From: Treponema sp.
Lineage (GTDB): Bacteria > Spirochaetota > Spirochaetia > Treponematales > Breznakiellaceae
Direction: 5' to 3'
DNA length: 35,457 bases
Assembly: GCA_003245635.1 (NCBI GenBank)
Contig: QKCO01000063.1
Coordinates: 1 to 35,457, forward strand
Within the stretch, counting starts at the first letter, position 1, and every line of letters starts with the position of its first letter. This document shows positions 1 through 7,990 of the stretch, piece after piece. Below the pieces are notes generated by a model that made no database searches, was not told the origin of the DNA, and saw only the letters and a program-made list of their open reading frames with translations. The translations under genes and the position numbers were made by a program.

Positions 1-1
1 T

Positions 2-322
2 GAGCAGCCCATCGCTTTGGAGCAGGATCTAGCGATCAAGCCGGGGGCCCTGCGCATCGTGAGCAGCCCGAGCGGGGCGAATGTGGAGATCGATGGCGAG
101 CGGAAGGGCCAGACCCCCCTGGCCTTCGCGGCGCTCGATCCGGGACTTTATCGCATCAAGGTCTATAACTCGCTTGCGGCGGAGACCAAGACGATTGAAG
201 TCAAACCCGACGGCATCGCTACCGCGGAGGTCGAGCTGACGAAAAAGCCGTTCCGCTTCCGCCCGGCCGTGATAATGGCGTCCATCGCCCTCGGCGCGTT
301 CATGTGCGTCGCGGGGCAATAG
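2..322 (+). CDS. PEGA-domain protein, C-terminal part (5' end outside window)
   Basis: The reading frame is open from the left edge, so this is the tail of a longer protein. The visible part has one PEGA domain (GALRIVSSPSGANVEIDGE followed by GQTPL and a GLYRIKV core), then a basic-aromatic stretch and a hydrophobic segment (AVIMASIALGAFMCVAG) that could be a membrane anchor at the extreme C-terminus. PEGA domains are small beta folds common in surface and envelope proteins and are thought to bind cell-wall or surface ligands. The TAG stop overlaps the AGGAG of the next gene, so it is co-transcribed with the secreted protein that follows and with another PEGA protein two genes later. The N-terminal domains, and hence the function, cannot be seen. 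Confidence 0.75.
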   Translation, partial: EQPIALEQDLAIKPGALRIVSSPSGANVEIDGERKGQTPLAFAALDPGLYRIKVYNSLAAETKTIEVKPDGIATAEVELTKKPFRFRPAVIMASIALGAFMCVAGQ

Positions 323-331
323 GAGTCGCGG

Positions 332-1060
332 ATGAAGAAATTTTTCTTCACGGCGTTCTTGTGCATTTCCGTATCGTCGCTTTTCGCGCTCCCTTCGTAT
401 TACGGGCTCGAGGGTCTGTATTTCATCCCCTCCGCCCGTTCCGACGCCGCCGTCCACCTCGCGTATTCTTCGGTGCCTTCGACCGCGAGCGAACTCTCCC
501 TTTTCCCCTATTCCGTTCGGGGAAATTTCAAGCTGTCGTCGGTGGAGATCGGGCTGACGAATACGTACGCGTACTTCCTGAAGGAAGACATCGCGTTTTT
601 CGGCAACGAAGATTGGACGCTTTCGGGCGGCGGGTTCTCCTTGGACCGGACAAGCGTATTTCCCCTGATTCCCTCCGTTAAGTTCGCTTTCCCCGACGAG
701 GCTGTTCCGAATGGTTCATTGGCGGTCGGCCTCGAATTCCCGTACGGCTTGTTCCTTTGCTTCGATTATCTGATTCCGCTTTCCCTTCCGTTCGCTCTGC
801 AGGTCATCGTCGGCATGGGGACGACCGGCTCGACGGTGGCGAGTTTCGGAGGCGTCACCCTCGCGCTGCCTTTGAATCTGGCGCTTGCGGTGGAGGCCTG
901 CTATTCGGGCAAGGCGGATTTCCTCACCGAGGCCCAGGAGCTGTTCGTTTCCGCCGGGCTTTCGTATCGGCTTACCAAGTCGGTGTCGGCCGATTTCGTC
1001 TTCAGGCTGGACGACGACGGAGTCAGGCGCCTTCTGTGCGGAATCGATTGGTCTCTCTGA
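332..1060 (+). CDS. Secreted protein, probable small outer-membrane beta-barrel
   Basis: This 242-residue protein begins with a clear signal peptide (MKKFFFTAFLCISVSSLFA, cleavage expected after about residue 19). The rest is rich in alternating hydrophobic/polar stretches with many Tyr, Phe and Gly (for example LEGLYFIPSARSDAAVHLAY and SAGLSYRLTKSVSADFVF) and ends in a short amphipathic strand. This is typical of a small beta-barrel in the outer membrane. AGGAG at 321-325 lies 6 nt before ATG 332. It sits in a tight plus-strand run of envelope genes between a PEGA protein and another barrel-like protein. I do not recognise a named family; the barrel call rests on composition and signal peptide only. 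Confidence 0.6.
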   Translation: MKKFFFTAFLCISVSSLFALPSYYGLEGLYFIPSARSDAAVHLAYSSVPSTASELSLFPYSVRGNFKLSSVEIGLTNTYAYFLKEDIAFFGNEDWTLSGGGFSLDRTSVFPLIPSVKFAFPDEAVPNGSLAVGLEFPYGLFLCFDYLIPLSLPFALQVIVGMGTTGSTVASFGGVTLALPLNLALAVEACYSGKADFLTEAQELFVSAGLSYRLTKSVSADFVFRLDDDGVRRLLCGIDWSL

Positions 1061-1077
1061 CCACGGAGAATCGGCGC

Positions 1078-2070
1078 ATGCGAAAATTGCTGGCCATAGT
1101 CATTTCGGTGTTTTTCTCCCTCGTTTCCGCTCAGGCGGAGCACGATTTCATTTTTCTCGGCGATGAGCGGGCCGCCATGCCGGGGCCGAATCTTCCCGGC
1201 TCCTTCTACGACGACAATCCGGCGACGGTCGCCGAGACCGCCTTCAACGCTTTGTCCGTCGGATTCGGGTTCTTCCCGTCTTCGATATCCCGGGGCGGAG
1301 CGGAGCGGAACGGGTACGGCAGCAATTTCGTGCTCAGCATCCCGAACTTCAGGCTTTTCCAGATCTCCGGACAGTCCCAGGTACACGATATCGGTTCCGA
1401 CGTTCCCTCGTCCGTATTCCAGGATATGCTCGCGCTCCAATTCGGGCTCTCCACTTTGGATCTGGGAATCGAGCTGCCTGTCGCGGTCGCCGCCGGCGTG
1501 CAGCTGAATCGCCTGACCCGCGGCTTGGCGGAAGACGCGGTCAACGTTTCCGAGAGCGGCGTTCAGGAAGCCGCTCTCGATCTGGGCATCGTGCTCAGCT
1601 CTGGAATCATGAAGCTCTCCGTTCGGGCGATGAACCTCATCTTGCTCAAGCTCGGCGGAGAGGAGGATTCCGCTTCTTCGCTGAATTTCGAAGGCGGCCT
1701 ATCGGGAAGGCTGCTTCTGGATATCGGCTACGAACTGAAGTTAGCGACCGCGATGGCCTACGACTTCGTCGATTTCTCCATAGCAGGTCAGCTCAGCCGG
1801 AGTTTCTTCAGCAATTCATTGCAGACCGGCGTGCTGCTGCGGACCTACGTCGACGCTTCCTCGACGGAACGGAGGCTTCCGATCTATCAATACGGCATGT
1901 CGGTATCCTACGCGGTGCCCGGGCTCGGATCCGCTTCAGGCGCTCTCGGCTTGCTGAATCTTTTTTCGGGACTGGTGCTCAATGGACGCGCTTCGATCCA
2001 GATAAGCAATCTCGACGGTCTCGAGGCGACGATCCCCGTGGTCGCCCTCGGCATAGCGAAGTCGTTCTGA
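1078..2070 (+). CDS. Secreted UPF0164/PorV-like barrel protein (hypothetical)
   Basis: This is a 330-residue product with a signal peptide (MRKLLAIVISVFFSLVSAQA). After it comes a segment mentioning a conserved-looking GSFYDDNPA turn, then long repeated amphipathic strands to a final strand ending in Phe (PVVALGIAKSF). A C-terminal aromatic residue is the usual recognition signal of outer-membrane barrels, and the overall style resembles spirochaetal FadL/PorV-like proteins. That family match is only a resemblance. The frame is open upstream to 757, but ATG 1078 is chosen because it starts the signal peptide and has ACGGAGAA at 1063-1070. Its TGA overlaps the next ATG (TGATG at 2068-2072), implying translational coupling to the PEGA protein downstream. 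Confidence 0.6.
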   Translation: MRKLLAIVISVFFSLVSAQAEHDFIFLGDERAAMPGPNLPGSFYDDNPATVAETAFNALSVGFGFFPSSISRGGAERNGYGSNFVLSIPNFRLFQISGQSQVHDIGSDVPSSVFQDMLALQFGLSTLDLGIELPVAVAAGVQLNRLTRGLAEDAVNVSESGVQEAALDLGIVLSSGIMKLSVRAMNLILLKLGGEEDSASSLNFEGGLSGRLLLDIGYELKLATAMAYDFVDFSIAGQLSRSFFSNSLQTGVLLRTYVDASSTERRLPIYQYGMSVSYAVPGLGSASGALGLLNLFSGLVLNGRASIQISNLDGLEATIPVVALGIAKSF

Positions 2071-3698
2071 TGCGCCGCCGATATGTATTGGCGGCGTTGC
2101 TGCTGCTTGCCTTCGCCGCGCAAGCTCAGGAACCGAAATACCTTTTCTTGAACGATATAGAGGGGAGCGGTCTCGATGATGAAAAGCGGGCCGCGATCGG
2201 CGACCGCCTTACCGAAGCCCTGTTTCGGACCAAGCGCTGGTCGGTGATAAGCCATGCCGATATTGCGCGTTTCCTCGAGGCGCAGGAACTCGTATTCAAG
2301 GGCATCCTCTCTCCTTCGGGCGAAATGCTCTCAGCCGTTTCTCTTCCGGCCGACTATGTCGCGCTGTGCCGCGTCGACCGCGAAGGCGAATCGTATGCGA
2401 TGAATCTGCAGATCCGATCCCTTCGGGACGGCGGCCTTTTCGGATCTTCCTCCGTCGGCCCGCTGCTTTGGCAGGAATTTCAAGAAAGTATGGCCGACGT
2501 CGTTTGGGAAGCCTCTTCGCTCGGCAAGCGGACCGCGGAGCCGGGGACCGGCGGTTCAAGTCTTACTGTCGACGCGGATACCGCGGGGGCTTCGGTCTAT
2601 CTCAACGGCGTGCTGCGCGGGAAGACACCGTTGGTGCTGAACGGTCTCGCCAAAGGGTTCTATTCGCTGGAGGTCCGCAAGGACGCCTATGCCTACCGCG
2701 AGGCGTTCGAACTGGACGGCGGCAAAACCATCCGCGCGCGCCTGAAGATCGAGACCGGCAATCTTATCGTCAAGACGGAGCCCGCGGGCGCCGTCGTCTA
2801 CGTCGGCAGCGATTCGTATCCGGCGGGCGGACTCATCGCGAATATTCCCGCCAAGGAGCTTCTGCTCGGCGCCCGAAAAGGCAGCCTCGTGTGGAGAGGC
2901 CCGCTGCGCGTTCTTCCGGGACGAACCGTCGAAATAACGCTGTCCCTCAAGCCCTCCGCATCCGTTTCGATCGAATCCCCCGAAGGGGTGCGGAACCGCT
3001 TGGAGGGCGTCGATTTTTTGGAAGGCTTCATCGGTCCTAAACTTTTTTCAGCGCTTTTTCCGGGCAGCTACCGCCTGGAAAGCGTGCTCGGCGATAAAAC
3101 GTTCGCCGAAGATTTTTCGCTCTCCTACGGCGATGAAGCTTCGGTCCGTGTCGCCTTCGGCGAAACGCAGCGCGAATCCGCCGAACGGGCAGCGCGCGCC
3201 GACGCGCTCGCCGAAATCGGAAAGCGGCTCGACGATCTGCGCATACCCCCGGAGTACCGGGAACGCCCCGTTCCCGACATCCGCGCCGAAGGGATCAAGA
3301 CAGCGTTCCTGTCCCTCGTTCCCGTTTGCGGTTTTGCTTTACTGAAGTATCCGGATGGCTTGGCATTGCCTGAGCAGGATCGCCTGAGGCTCAGGAAGCG
3401 CGCTCGGCTTCAGATAGGCATCGGTCTCGGGGCTCAGGGCTTCGCCGCTTCCGCTGTCGCCGCTTCTTTCGCGGGTCGGGAAGATATCTCCGGCCTGGGC
3501 TATGCCGTCGCCGGCATCCTCGCCGCGGCGGATCTATTGTACGGTTTTTGGGAAACGGCCTCCGACAGCCTTTGGTACTCGGAGCAAATGAAGCTGCAGG
3601 ATCGGAAAAGCGAACTTGAAAGAGACCGGGACGCGGTATCGAAGGACGCCGCCGGAAAAGGCGGCGCCCCGAATCATGTTCCGCCGGTCAAACGGTGA
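2070..3698 (+). CDS. CsgG-like / PEGA-repeat envelope protein
   Basis: This is a 542-residue secreted protein. It has a signal peptide at about 1-19 ([14 protein letters not shown]). Residues 25-130 resemble the N-terminal fold of CsgG/FlgO-type proteins: a ruler-like segment ([22 protein letters not shown]) then '[22 protein letters not shown]'-type strands (written here only in part). Two PEGA-like repeats follow: about 163-230, with [17 protein letters not shown], and 230-295, with [17 protein letters not shown] third degenerate beta region runs to about 360, then a charged helix, two weakly hydrophobic helices (about 410-490) and a Lys/Glu-rich tail. Start overlaps the preceding stop. Its 3' end overlaps the convergent chemoreceptor gene by 11 nt. 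Likely envelope-associated; exact role unknown. Confidence 0.65.
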   Translation: MRRRYVLAALLLLAFAAQAQEPKYLFLNDIEGSGLDDEKRAAIGDRLTEALFRTKRWSVISHADIARFLEAQELVFKGILSPSGEMLSAVSLPADYVALCRVDREGESYAMNLQIRSLRDGGLFGSSSVGPLLWQEFQESMADVVWEASSLGKRTAEPGTGGSSLTVDADTAGASVYLNGVLRGKTPLVLNGLAKGFYSLEVRKDAYAYREAFELDGGKTIRARLKIETGNLIVKTEPAGAVVYVGSDSYPAGGLIANIPAKELLLGARKGSLVWRGPLRVLPGRTVEITLSLKPSASVSIESPEGVRNRLEGVDFLEGFIGPKLFSALFPGSYRLESVLGDKTFAEDFSLSYGDEASVRVAFGETQRESAERAARADALAEIGKRLDDLRIPPEYRERPVPDIRAEGIKTAFLSLVPVCGFALLKYPDGLALPEQDRLRLRKRARLQIGIGLGAQGFAASAVAASFAGREDISGLGYAVAGILAAADLLYGFWETASDSLWYSEQMKLQDRKSELERDRDAVSKDAAGKGGAPNHVPPVKR

Positions 3699-5772
3699 AG
3701 CGGCCGATCTCGGACTCCATCGAGCCGATCGAGCTGTTCGTGGCCTCCGCGAGGTTCGACACCGATTGGGCAGCCTTGTTTATCTGCTCGGCGCCCGCTC
3801 CCATCTCGTCCATGCTGCCTAGTATCGTCTCCGATGTTTGGGCGAGGTCCTGCATGGCGCTCCGCGCGTTCGCCGCCGCCGAGTTCATATCCGACGCTTT
3901 CGCCCGGACTTCCTCGGTGACCTGATTCATGTCGTGGAGGGCTTCGAGAATCTGCTTGGAGCCGGTTTCCTGCTCGGCCATCGCCTGCGCGATCTGCTTG
4001 ACTAGGCCGTCGGTTTCCTCGATGCCCGCAGTGACCGAAGAGAAGGCCGCTTCCGAATCCTGGGACGCCGAGACTACTTCCTCGATCCCCGCGCGGATCC
4101 GGGCGAGCTCCGCGCCGATGCTGCGCGACTGCTCGGCGGAGGTTTCCGAGAGTCGGCGAATTTCGTCGGCGACGACGGAGAAGCCCTTGCCGGCCTCTCC
4201 CGCGTGCGCCGCCTCGATGGCCGCGTTCATCGCCAGGAGGTTCGTCTGGGAGGCGATGCCCGAAATGACTTCGTTGGCCTCCATGAGGAGCTCGGACTGC
4301 GAGGCGATCTCCTTGACCCGCGCGTCGACCGCTTCCTGCTTGACCTTGCCTTCCGCGGCGGCGGCCATGAGCGTCTCGAACCGGCTGGCCATCTTCTCGA
4401 CCGAGGTGGTGACCGACGCGATGTTGCCGACCATCTGCTCTATGGAGGCGGCCGCCTCCACGTTGCCCGCGACCTGGGTCTCGATCAGCTTATCCAGCCG
4501 CGCGACGCCGGTCGCGACGACCTCCATGGCCGCCGCCGCCGACTCGGCGTTCTCCGCCTGGTGGGACGACTGCCGCCTGACCCCTTCGATGTTCGCCAGG
4601 ATTTCGCTGATCGCGCTCGCCGACTCGTGGGAGCTCGTGGCGAGCTCCTGGCCGATGGATCCGAGCGAGCCCTGCGTGCTCTTGAGCGAGGTCATGATCG
4701 ACTGCAGCTTTCCGATAAAGTCGTTGAAGCCGTGGACGAGCCGTCCGAGCTCGTCGTTGCGCTTCATTTCGATGCGCTTGGTGAGGTCGGCCTCTCCCTT
4801 GGAGATTCCCTGGAAGGTGTCGGCTACGATCTTGAGCGGTTTCGCGAAGGCCGATCCGAGCGCGAGCGCTATGAGGACGCTGATAAGGACGGACGCCGCC
4901 GAGACGAGCAGGAAGAGATTGACGAGTTCCTTCAGCGGGGCGAATACGACGGAGTCGGGAACCGAGATACCGACGCTCCAGCCGAATCCCGCGATCGGCG
5001 CGTAGCCTACGAAACGGAACGTCCCGCCGAAACGGTAATTGCCGACGCCGGTCTCTCCGGCGATCATCCGGTCCGTTATGGCGGCCAGGGGCTTGTACTC
5101 CTCGTTCTCTTTCACCATGTCGGCCGCGCTCTTCTTGGCGCGCACCTGTTCGGGGTCGGTGTGGGCGATTGGATACCCGGCCGGGCCCAACACGTAGGCG
5201 CTCGCCTCGGAGCCGTATTCTATATCCTTGAGCTTTTCGCTGAGGAATTCCGCCTTGCGCTGCCCGATGAGCGCTCCCGCGAGCGCGCCGTCCTTGTAGA
5301 TCGGGACGGCGAAAAGCACGGTGAGGAGGTTCTCCTCGCCGGCGACCGCGCTGAACACCGGCTCGGAGACCACCGCGCGGCGTTCGGAAAAGAGCGTCTT
5401 GAGGTAGGGGCGCTGCGAGAGGTCCGCGGTCTTGCCTCCGGCAAGATGGAGTATGCCCGAACGGTCCGCCGGAGAGATCGAATTGAAGCCGAGCCGGCGG
5501 GCTTCTGAGGCGAGCATATCGAACATGTGGTCGCCGTAGTCGATGTCGACCAGCTGAGCGACGGTCGTCAGCTGGTCGAGCTGGGAGGTGAGCCATCCGT
5601 TGTAGGCGTCGGCCAGGCGCACGGCGTTGACTTTGAGCGACGCGGTCATCTGCGTCTTGAGGATCTTTCCCGATCCGAAAAAAGCGACGAGGCTGATGGC
5701 CGCGCTCAGCGCGAGCCCGAGGCCCGCGAAGGCGATGAACTGCTTGACCTTAATGGAAAACGATAGGCGCAT
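3688..5772 (-). CDS. Methyl-accepting chemotaxis protein (dCache-type sensor, HAMP, MCP signalling domain)
   Basis: This 694-residue transmembrane chemoreceptor has TM1 at about 12-33, a roughly 250-residue periplasmic sensor of dCache type, TM2 at about 282-308, HAMP at about 309-360 and a long coiled-coil signalling domain. The sensor carries the usual PVYKDG-like segment as [15 protein letters not shown], and the hairpin tip is [20 protein letters not shown] at about 506-525. It senses a small molecule outside the inner membrane and controls CheA through CheW; the ligand cannot be predicted from sequence. The frame extends to a GTG at 5796, but ATG 5772 is preferred because AGGAGGAG lies directly upstream and the protein then starts with a normal short cytoplasmic tail. 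No NWETF-like methyltransferase tether is present at the C-terminus (EIGRFTV). Confidence 0.95.
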   Translation of the reverse strand: MRLSFSIKVKQFIAFAGLGLALSAAISLVAFFGSGKILKTQMTASLKVNAVRLADAYNGWLTSQLDQLTTVAQLVDIDYGDHMFDMLASEARRLGFNSISPADRSGILHLAGGKTADLSQRPYLKTLFSERRAVVSEPVFSAVAGEENLLTVLFAVPIYKDGALAGALIGQRKAEFLSEKLKDIEYGSEASAYVLGPAGYPIAHTDPEQVRAKKSAADMVKENEEYKPLAAITDRMIAGETGVGNYRFGGTFRFVGYAPIAGFGWSVGISVPDSVVFAPLKELVNLFLLVSAASVLISVLIALALGSAFAKPLKIVADTFQGISKGEADLTKRIEMKRNDELGRLVHGFNDFIGKLQSIMTSLKSTQGSLGSIGQELATSSHESASAISEILANIEGVRRQSSHQAENAESAAAAMEVVATGVARLDKLIETQVAGNVEAAASIEQMVGNIASVTTSVEKMASRFETLMAAAAEGKVKQEAVDARVKEIASQSELLMEANEVISGIASQTNLLAMNAAIEAAHAGEAGKGFSVVADEIRRLSETSAEQSRSIGAELARIRAGIEEVVSASQDSEAAFSSVTAGIEETDGLVKQIAQAMAEQETGSKQILEALHDMNQVTEEVRAKASDMNSAAANARSAMQDLAQTSETILGSMDEMGAGAEQINKAAQSVSNLAEATNSSIGSMESEIGRFTV

Positions 5773-5794
5773 GGCTCCTCCTAGATCATAATCC

Positions 5795-5823
5795 ACTATA
5801 GGGGTAATTGCGGATCAGCGCAA
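5795..5823 (-). promoter_or_regulatory. Sigma-70-type promoter of the chemoreceptor gene
   Basis: On the minus strand, TTGCGC (5823-5818) and TATAGT (5800-5795) are separated by 17 nt. This places transcription start about 15-20 nt before the ATG at 5772, leaving room for the AGGAGGAG ribosome binding site. The -35 hexamer is inside the dyad at 5814-5836. Confidence 0.5.
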
Positions 5824-5836
5824 TAATAGCGCTGAT
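5814..5836. promoter_or_regulatory. Perfect 8-bp inverted repeat (putative operator)
   Basis: ATCAGCGC, a 7-nt A/T-only spacer (AATAATA) and GCGCTGAT form a perfect dyad covering the -35 region of the chemoreceptor promoter. There is no following T-run, so it is not a terminator; a protein-binding site is the simplest reading. No second copy is seen in the window. Confidence 0.4.
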
Positions 5837-5875
5837 ACGGTGCGTTTTTCGAAGCCGTTCCCATTGTCCGGCTCG

Positions 5876-5904
5876 TTGACTTATTCCCCCGGCCCGGCTA
5901 GGCT
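5876..5904 (+). promoter_or_regulatory. Promoter of the DUF554 gene, apparently leaderless
   Basis: TTGACT (5876-5881), 17-nt spacer, TAGGCT (5899-5904), then only 8 nt to the ATG at 5913. Transcription would begin at or next to the start codon, and no ribosome binding site is visible. Confidence 0.5.
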
Positions 5905-5912
5905 CCTCGATC

Positions 5913-6650
5913 ATGTTCGCAACGCTAGTCAACTGCGCAGCCATCGTGCTCGGCTCGCTCATCGGCCTCCTCGGGGCCAAACGGATCAAAGACGGCTACC
6001 GGGAAGTCGTCTTCGCCGGCGCCGGCGTCACCACGCTCGTCATCGGTTTCTCGATGGCTTTCAAAAGCGCCAACGTCGTCTACCTCGCCCTCGCGCTCAT
6101 CACCGGCGGCCTGATCGGCACCGCGATGGATATCGACGGCGCGATACTGCGCTTCGGCGTCTTTCTCGAAAAGTTCGCCAAAGGCGGCCGGATCTCCTCC
6201 GGGAATACGAAGGACGGCTGGGATTTCGGACATGGCTTCCTGAACGCGTCGGTCCTATTCTGCGTCGGGGCGATGTCCCTGGTCGGATCGTTCAAGGCCG
6301 GCACCGAAGGCGACTATACGCTGATCCTGACGAAATCCGTTCTGGACGGCTTCATGGCGATCTTCTTTTCCGCCGCCCTCGGTCCGGGCGTCGCGTTCTC
6401 GGCGCTGCCTATCCTGATCTACCAGGGGGGGCTCACCCTCGGCGCCGGGTTCCTCAAGCCCTACGTTTCCCCGGCGATGCTCGCCGAGCTCACCGGCATC
6501 GGCGGCGCGCTGGTCGTGATGATCGGTCTCAACCTGCTGGCCCTCAAGAAGATAAAAACCGCCGACTTCCTGCCCGGCATCGTGCTGATCGTGCTCCTCG
6601 TGCTCGCCGATCCCCTTGTCGCGCGCATCGCGGGAGCCCTCGGCCTCTGA
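5913..6650 (+). CDS. DUF554 family membrane protein (YdfK-like)
   Basis: This 245-residue polytopic inner-membrane protein has about six to seven hydrophobic segments. It has hallmarks of the DUF554/YdfK family: an N-terminal MFATLVNCAAIVLGSLIGLL, the GGLIGTAMDID turn, a central cytoplasmic stretch ending in GFLNASVLFCVGAMSLVGSF, and ILIYQGGLTLGAG. The length is normal for the family. The biochemical function of DUF554 is not established; a transport role is often supposed. It stands alone between divergent chemoreceptor and ATPase genes and has its own promoter. The start codon at 5913 is fixed by the family N-terminus. No ribosome binding site precedes it, consistent with a leaderless message. 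Confidence 0.9.
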   Translation: MFATLVNCAAIVLGSLIGLLGAKRIKDGYREVVFAGAGVTTLVIGFSMAFKSANVVYLALALITGGLIGTAMDIDGAILRFGVFLEKFAKGGRISSGNTKDGWDFGHGFLNASVLFCVGAMSLVGSFKAGTEGDYTLILTKSVLDGFMAIFFSAALGPGVAFSALPILIYQGGLTLGAGFLKPYVSPAMLAELTGIGGALVVMIGLNLLALKKIKTADFLPGIVLIVLLVLADPLVARIAGALGL

Positions 6651-6672
6651 TTCGCCGTCCGGGCTCTTCGGT

Positions 6673-6702
6673 TTGACAAAATCACTGAAGCGCCCGTACA
6701 CT
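6673..6702 (+). promoter_or_regulatory. Sigma-70 promoter of the ABC ATPase gene
   Basis: A consensus TTGACA (6673-6678) is 18 nt from TACACT (6697-6702). The start site would be near 6709, giving a leader of about 28 nt that contains AGGGAGGA before the ATG at 6737. This is one of the best promoters in the window. Confidence 0.7.
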
Positions 6703-6736
6703 GGGATCCATAAACTAACCCTTTCAGGGAGGATCC

Positions 6737-7855
6737 ATGGCAAAGGTAGAACTCAAAGGCATCTCCAAGGTGTACGACGGCAACGTGCGCGCCGTCGACA
6801 ACGCGAACATCACGGTCGAGGACAAGGAATTCGTGGTGTTCGTCGGGCCCTCCGGCTGCGGAAAGTCGACGACGCTCCGCATGGTAGCGGGTCTCGAGGA
6901 CATCACCGAAGGCGAGCTCCTGATCGACGGCGACCTCATGAACGACGTGCCGCCGAAGGACCGGAACATCGCGATGGTGTTCCAGAACTACGCGCTGTAC
7001 CCGCACATGTCGGTGTACGAGAATATGGCCTTCGGTCTGCGCATCAAGAAGGTCGACAAGGCCGAAATCGACCGCCGCGTGCACGAGGCCGCGCGCATCC
7101 TCGACATCGAGAAGCTCCTGGACCGCAAGCCCAAGGCTCTTTCCGGCGGCCAGCGTCAGCGCGTCGCCGTCGGCCGCGCCATCGTCCGCAATCCGAAGGT
7201 CTTCCTCTTCGACGAGCCGCTGTCCAACCTGGACGCCAAGCTCCGCGTGCAGATGCGCGCCGAGCTTTCCGACCTGCACATGCGCCTGAACGCGACCATG
7301 ATCTACGTCACCCACGACCAGGTCGAGGCGATGACCATGGCCAGCAAGATCGTCGTCATGAAGGACGGAAAGGTCCAGCAGATCGGCTCGCCGCTCTACC
7401 TCTACAACCATCCGATCAACAAATTCGTCGCCGGCTTCATCGGGTCGCCGCCCATGAACTTCCTGACCGTCAAGGTCGTGGAGAAGAACGGCGAAGTGAT
7501 GCTCGACGAGGGCGGCTTCGAGCTCAAGCCCGCTGCCGAGCACGCGAAGTATCTGAAAAGCTATGTCGGCCAGGAGGTCTACTTCGGCATCCGCCCGGAG
7601 GATCTGCTGTACGCCGAGACGCCCGCCGCGGAGAACAACATGCCGCTCAAGGTGACCGTCGTCGAGCCGCTCGGCGCGGACATCCACCTCTGGCTGTCCA
7701 CCAAGACCCAGCCGCTGGTAGCCCGCACCGAACCCCACCATACCTTCAAGATCGGCGACGCGGCCAACTTCACTCCTAAGATGGACAAGGCCCGCTACTT
7801 CGACCGGAATACGGAGCTGTCGCTGCTCGCCGAGCTCGACGCCGCGGCTCGCTAG
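6737..7855 (+). CDS. Sugar ABC transporter ATP-binding protein, MalK/MsmX/UgpC type
   Basis: This 372-residue ATPase belongs to the carbohydrate uptake CUT1 group. It has Walker A GPSGCGKST (37-45), a Q-loop in VFQNYALYPHMSVYENMAFG, the signature LSGGQRQRVA (135-144), Walker B VFLFDEPLSNLD (155-166), an H-loop in YVTHDQVEAMT and a C-terminal regulatory/TOBE region with FGIRPEDL. It energises import of sugars or glycerol-phosphate-like solutes by dimerising under a pair of permeases. No permease or binding-protein gene is adjacent, and it has its own strong promoter, ribosome binding site and terminator. It may therefore be a shared ATPase serving several transporters, as MsmX does in Bacillus. 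The substrate cannot be assigned. Confidence 0.93.
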   Translation: MAKVELKGISKVYDGNVRAVDNANITVEDKEFVVFVGPSGCGKSTTLRMVAGLEDITEGELLIDGDLMNDVPPKDRNIAMVFQNYALYPHMSVYENMAFGLRIKKVDKAEIDRRVHEAARILDIEKLLDRKPKALSGGQRQRVAVGRAIVRNPKVFLFDEPLSNLDAKLRVQMRAELSDLHMRLNATMIYVTHDQVEAMTMASKIVVMKDGKVQQIGSPLYLYNHPINKFVAGFIGSPPMNFLTVKVVEKNGEVMLDEGGFELKPAAEHAKYLKSYVGQEVYFGIRPEDLLYAETPAAENNMPLKVTVVEPLGADIHLWLSTKTQPLVARTEPHHTFKIGDAANFTPKMDKARYFDRNTELSLLAELDAAAR

Positions 7856-7882
7856 CGCGGAGCCGTTCCTCGATTCGACGGG

Positions 7883-7932
7883 GAGGGGAACCGGCTCGGA
7901 TGCAAACAAGCGTTCGAGCCGACCCCCTCTTT
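7883..7932 (+). terminator. Probable terminator after the ABC ATPase gene
   Basis: CGGCTCG (7892-7898) pairs with CGAGCCG (7915-7921). An outer stem, GAGGGG (7883-7888) with CCCCTC (7924-7929), extends it across a small internal loop. It is followed by only a short T-rich tract (TCTTTCC), so it may be a weak intrinsic terminator. Confidence 0.5.
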
Positions 7933-7955
7933 CCATATATATAGAGCCGCCCGTA

Positions 7956-7984
7956 TTGCGGGGACTCCTGCCTGCATTTATACT
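7956..7984 (+). promoter_or_regulatory. Promoter of the receptor-like gene, apparently leaderless
   Basis: TTGCGG (7956-7961), 17-nt spacer, TATACT (7979-7984), then 6 nt to ATG 7991. Transcription would start at the initiation codon. There is no purine-rich ribosome binding site between the promoter and the ATG. Confidence 0.55.
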
Positions 7985-7990
7985 TGCGTT

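Noticed and set aside
757-1077. N-terminal extension of the second barrel protein
   Set aside because: The extension overlaps the preceding gene in another frame, and a proper signal peptide with a ribosome binding site begins at 1078.
4204-5508. Long plus-strand open frame opposite the chemoreceptor gene
   Set aside because: It is an antisense shadow of a strongly supported MCP gene, with low-complexity Arg/Asp/Glu composition and no start signals.
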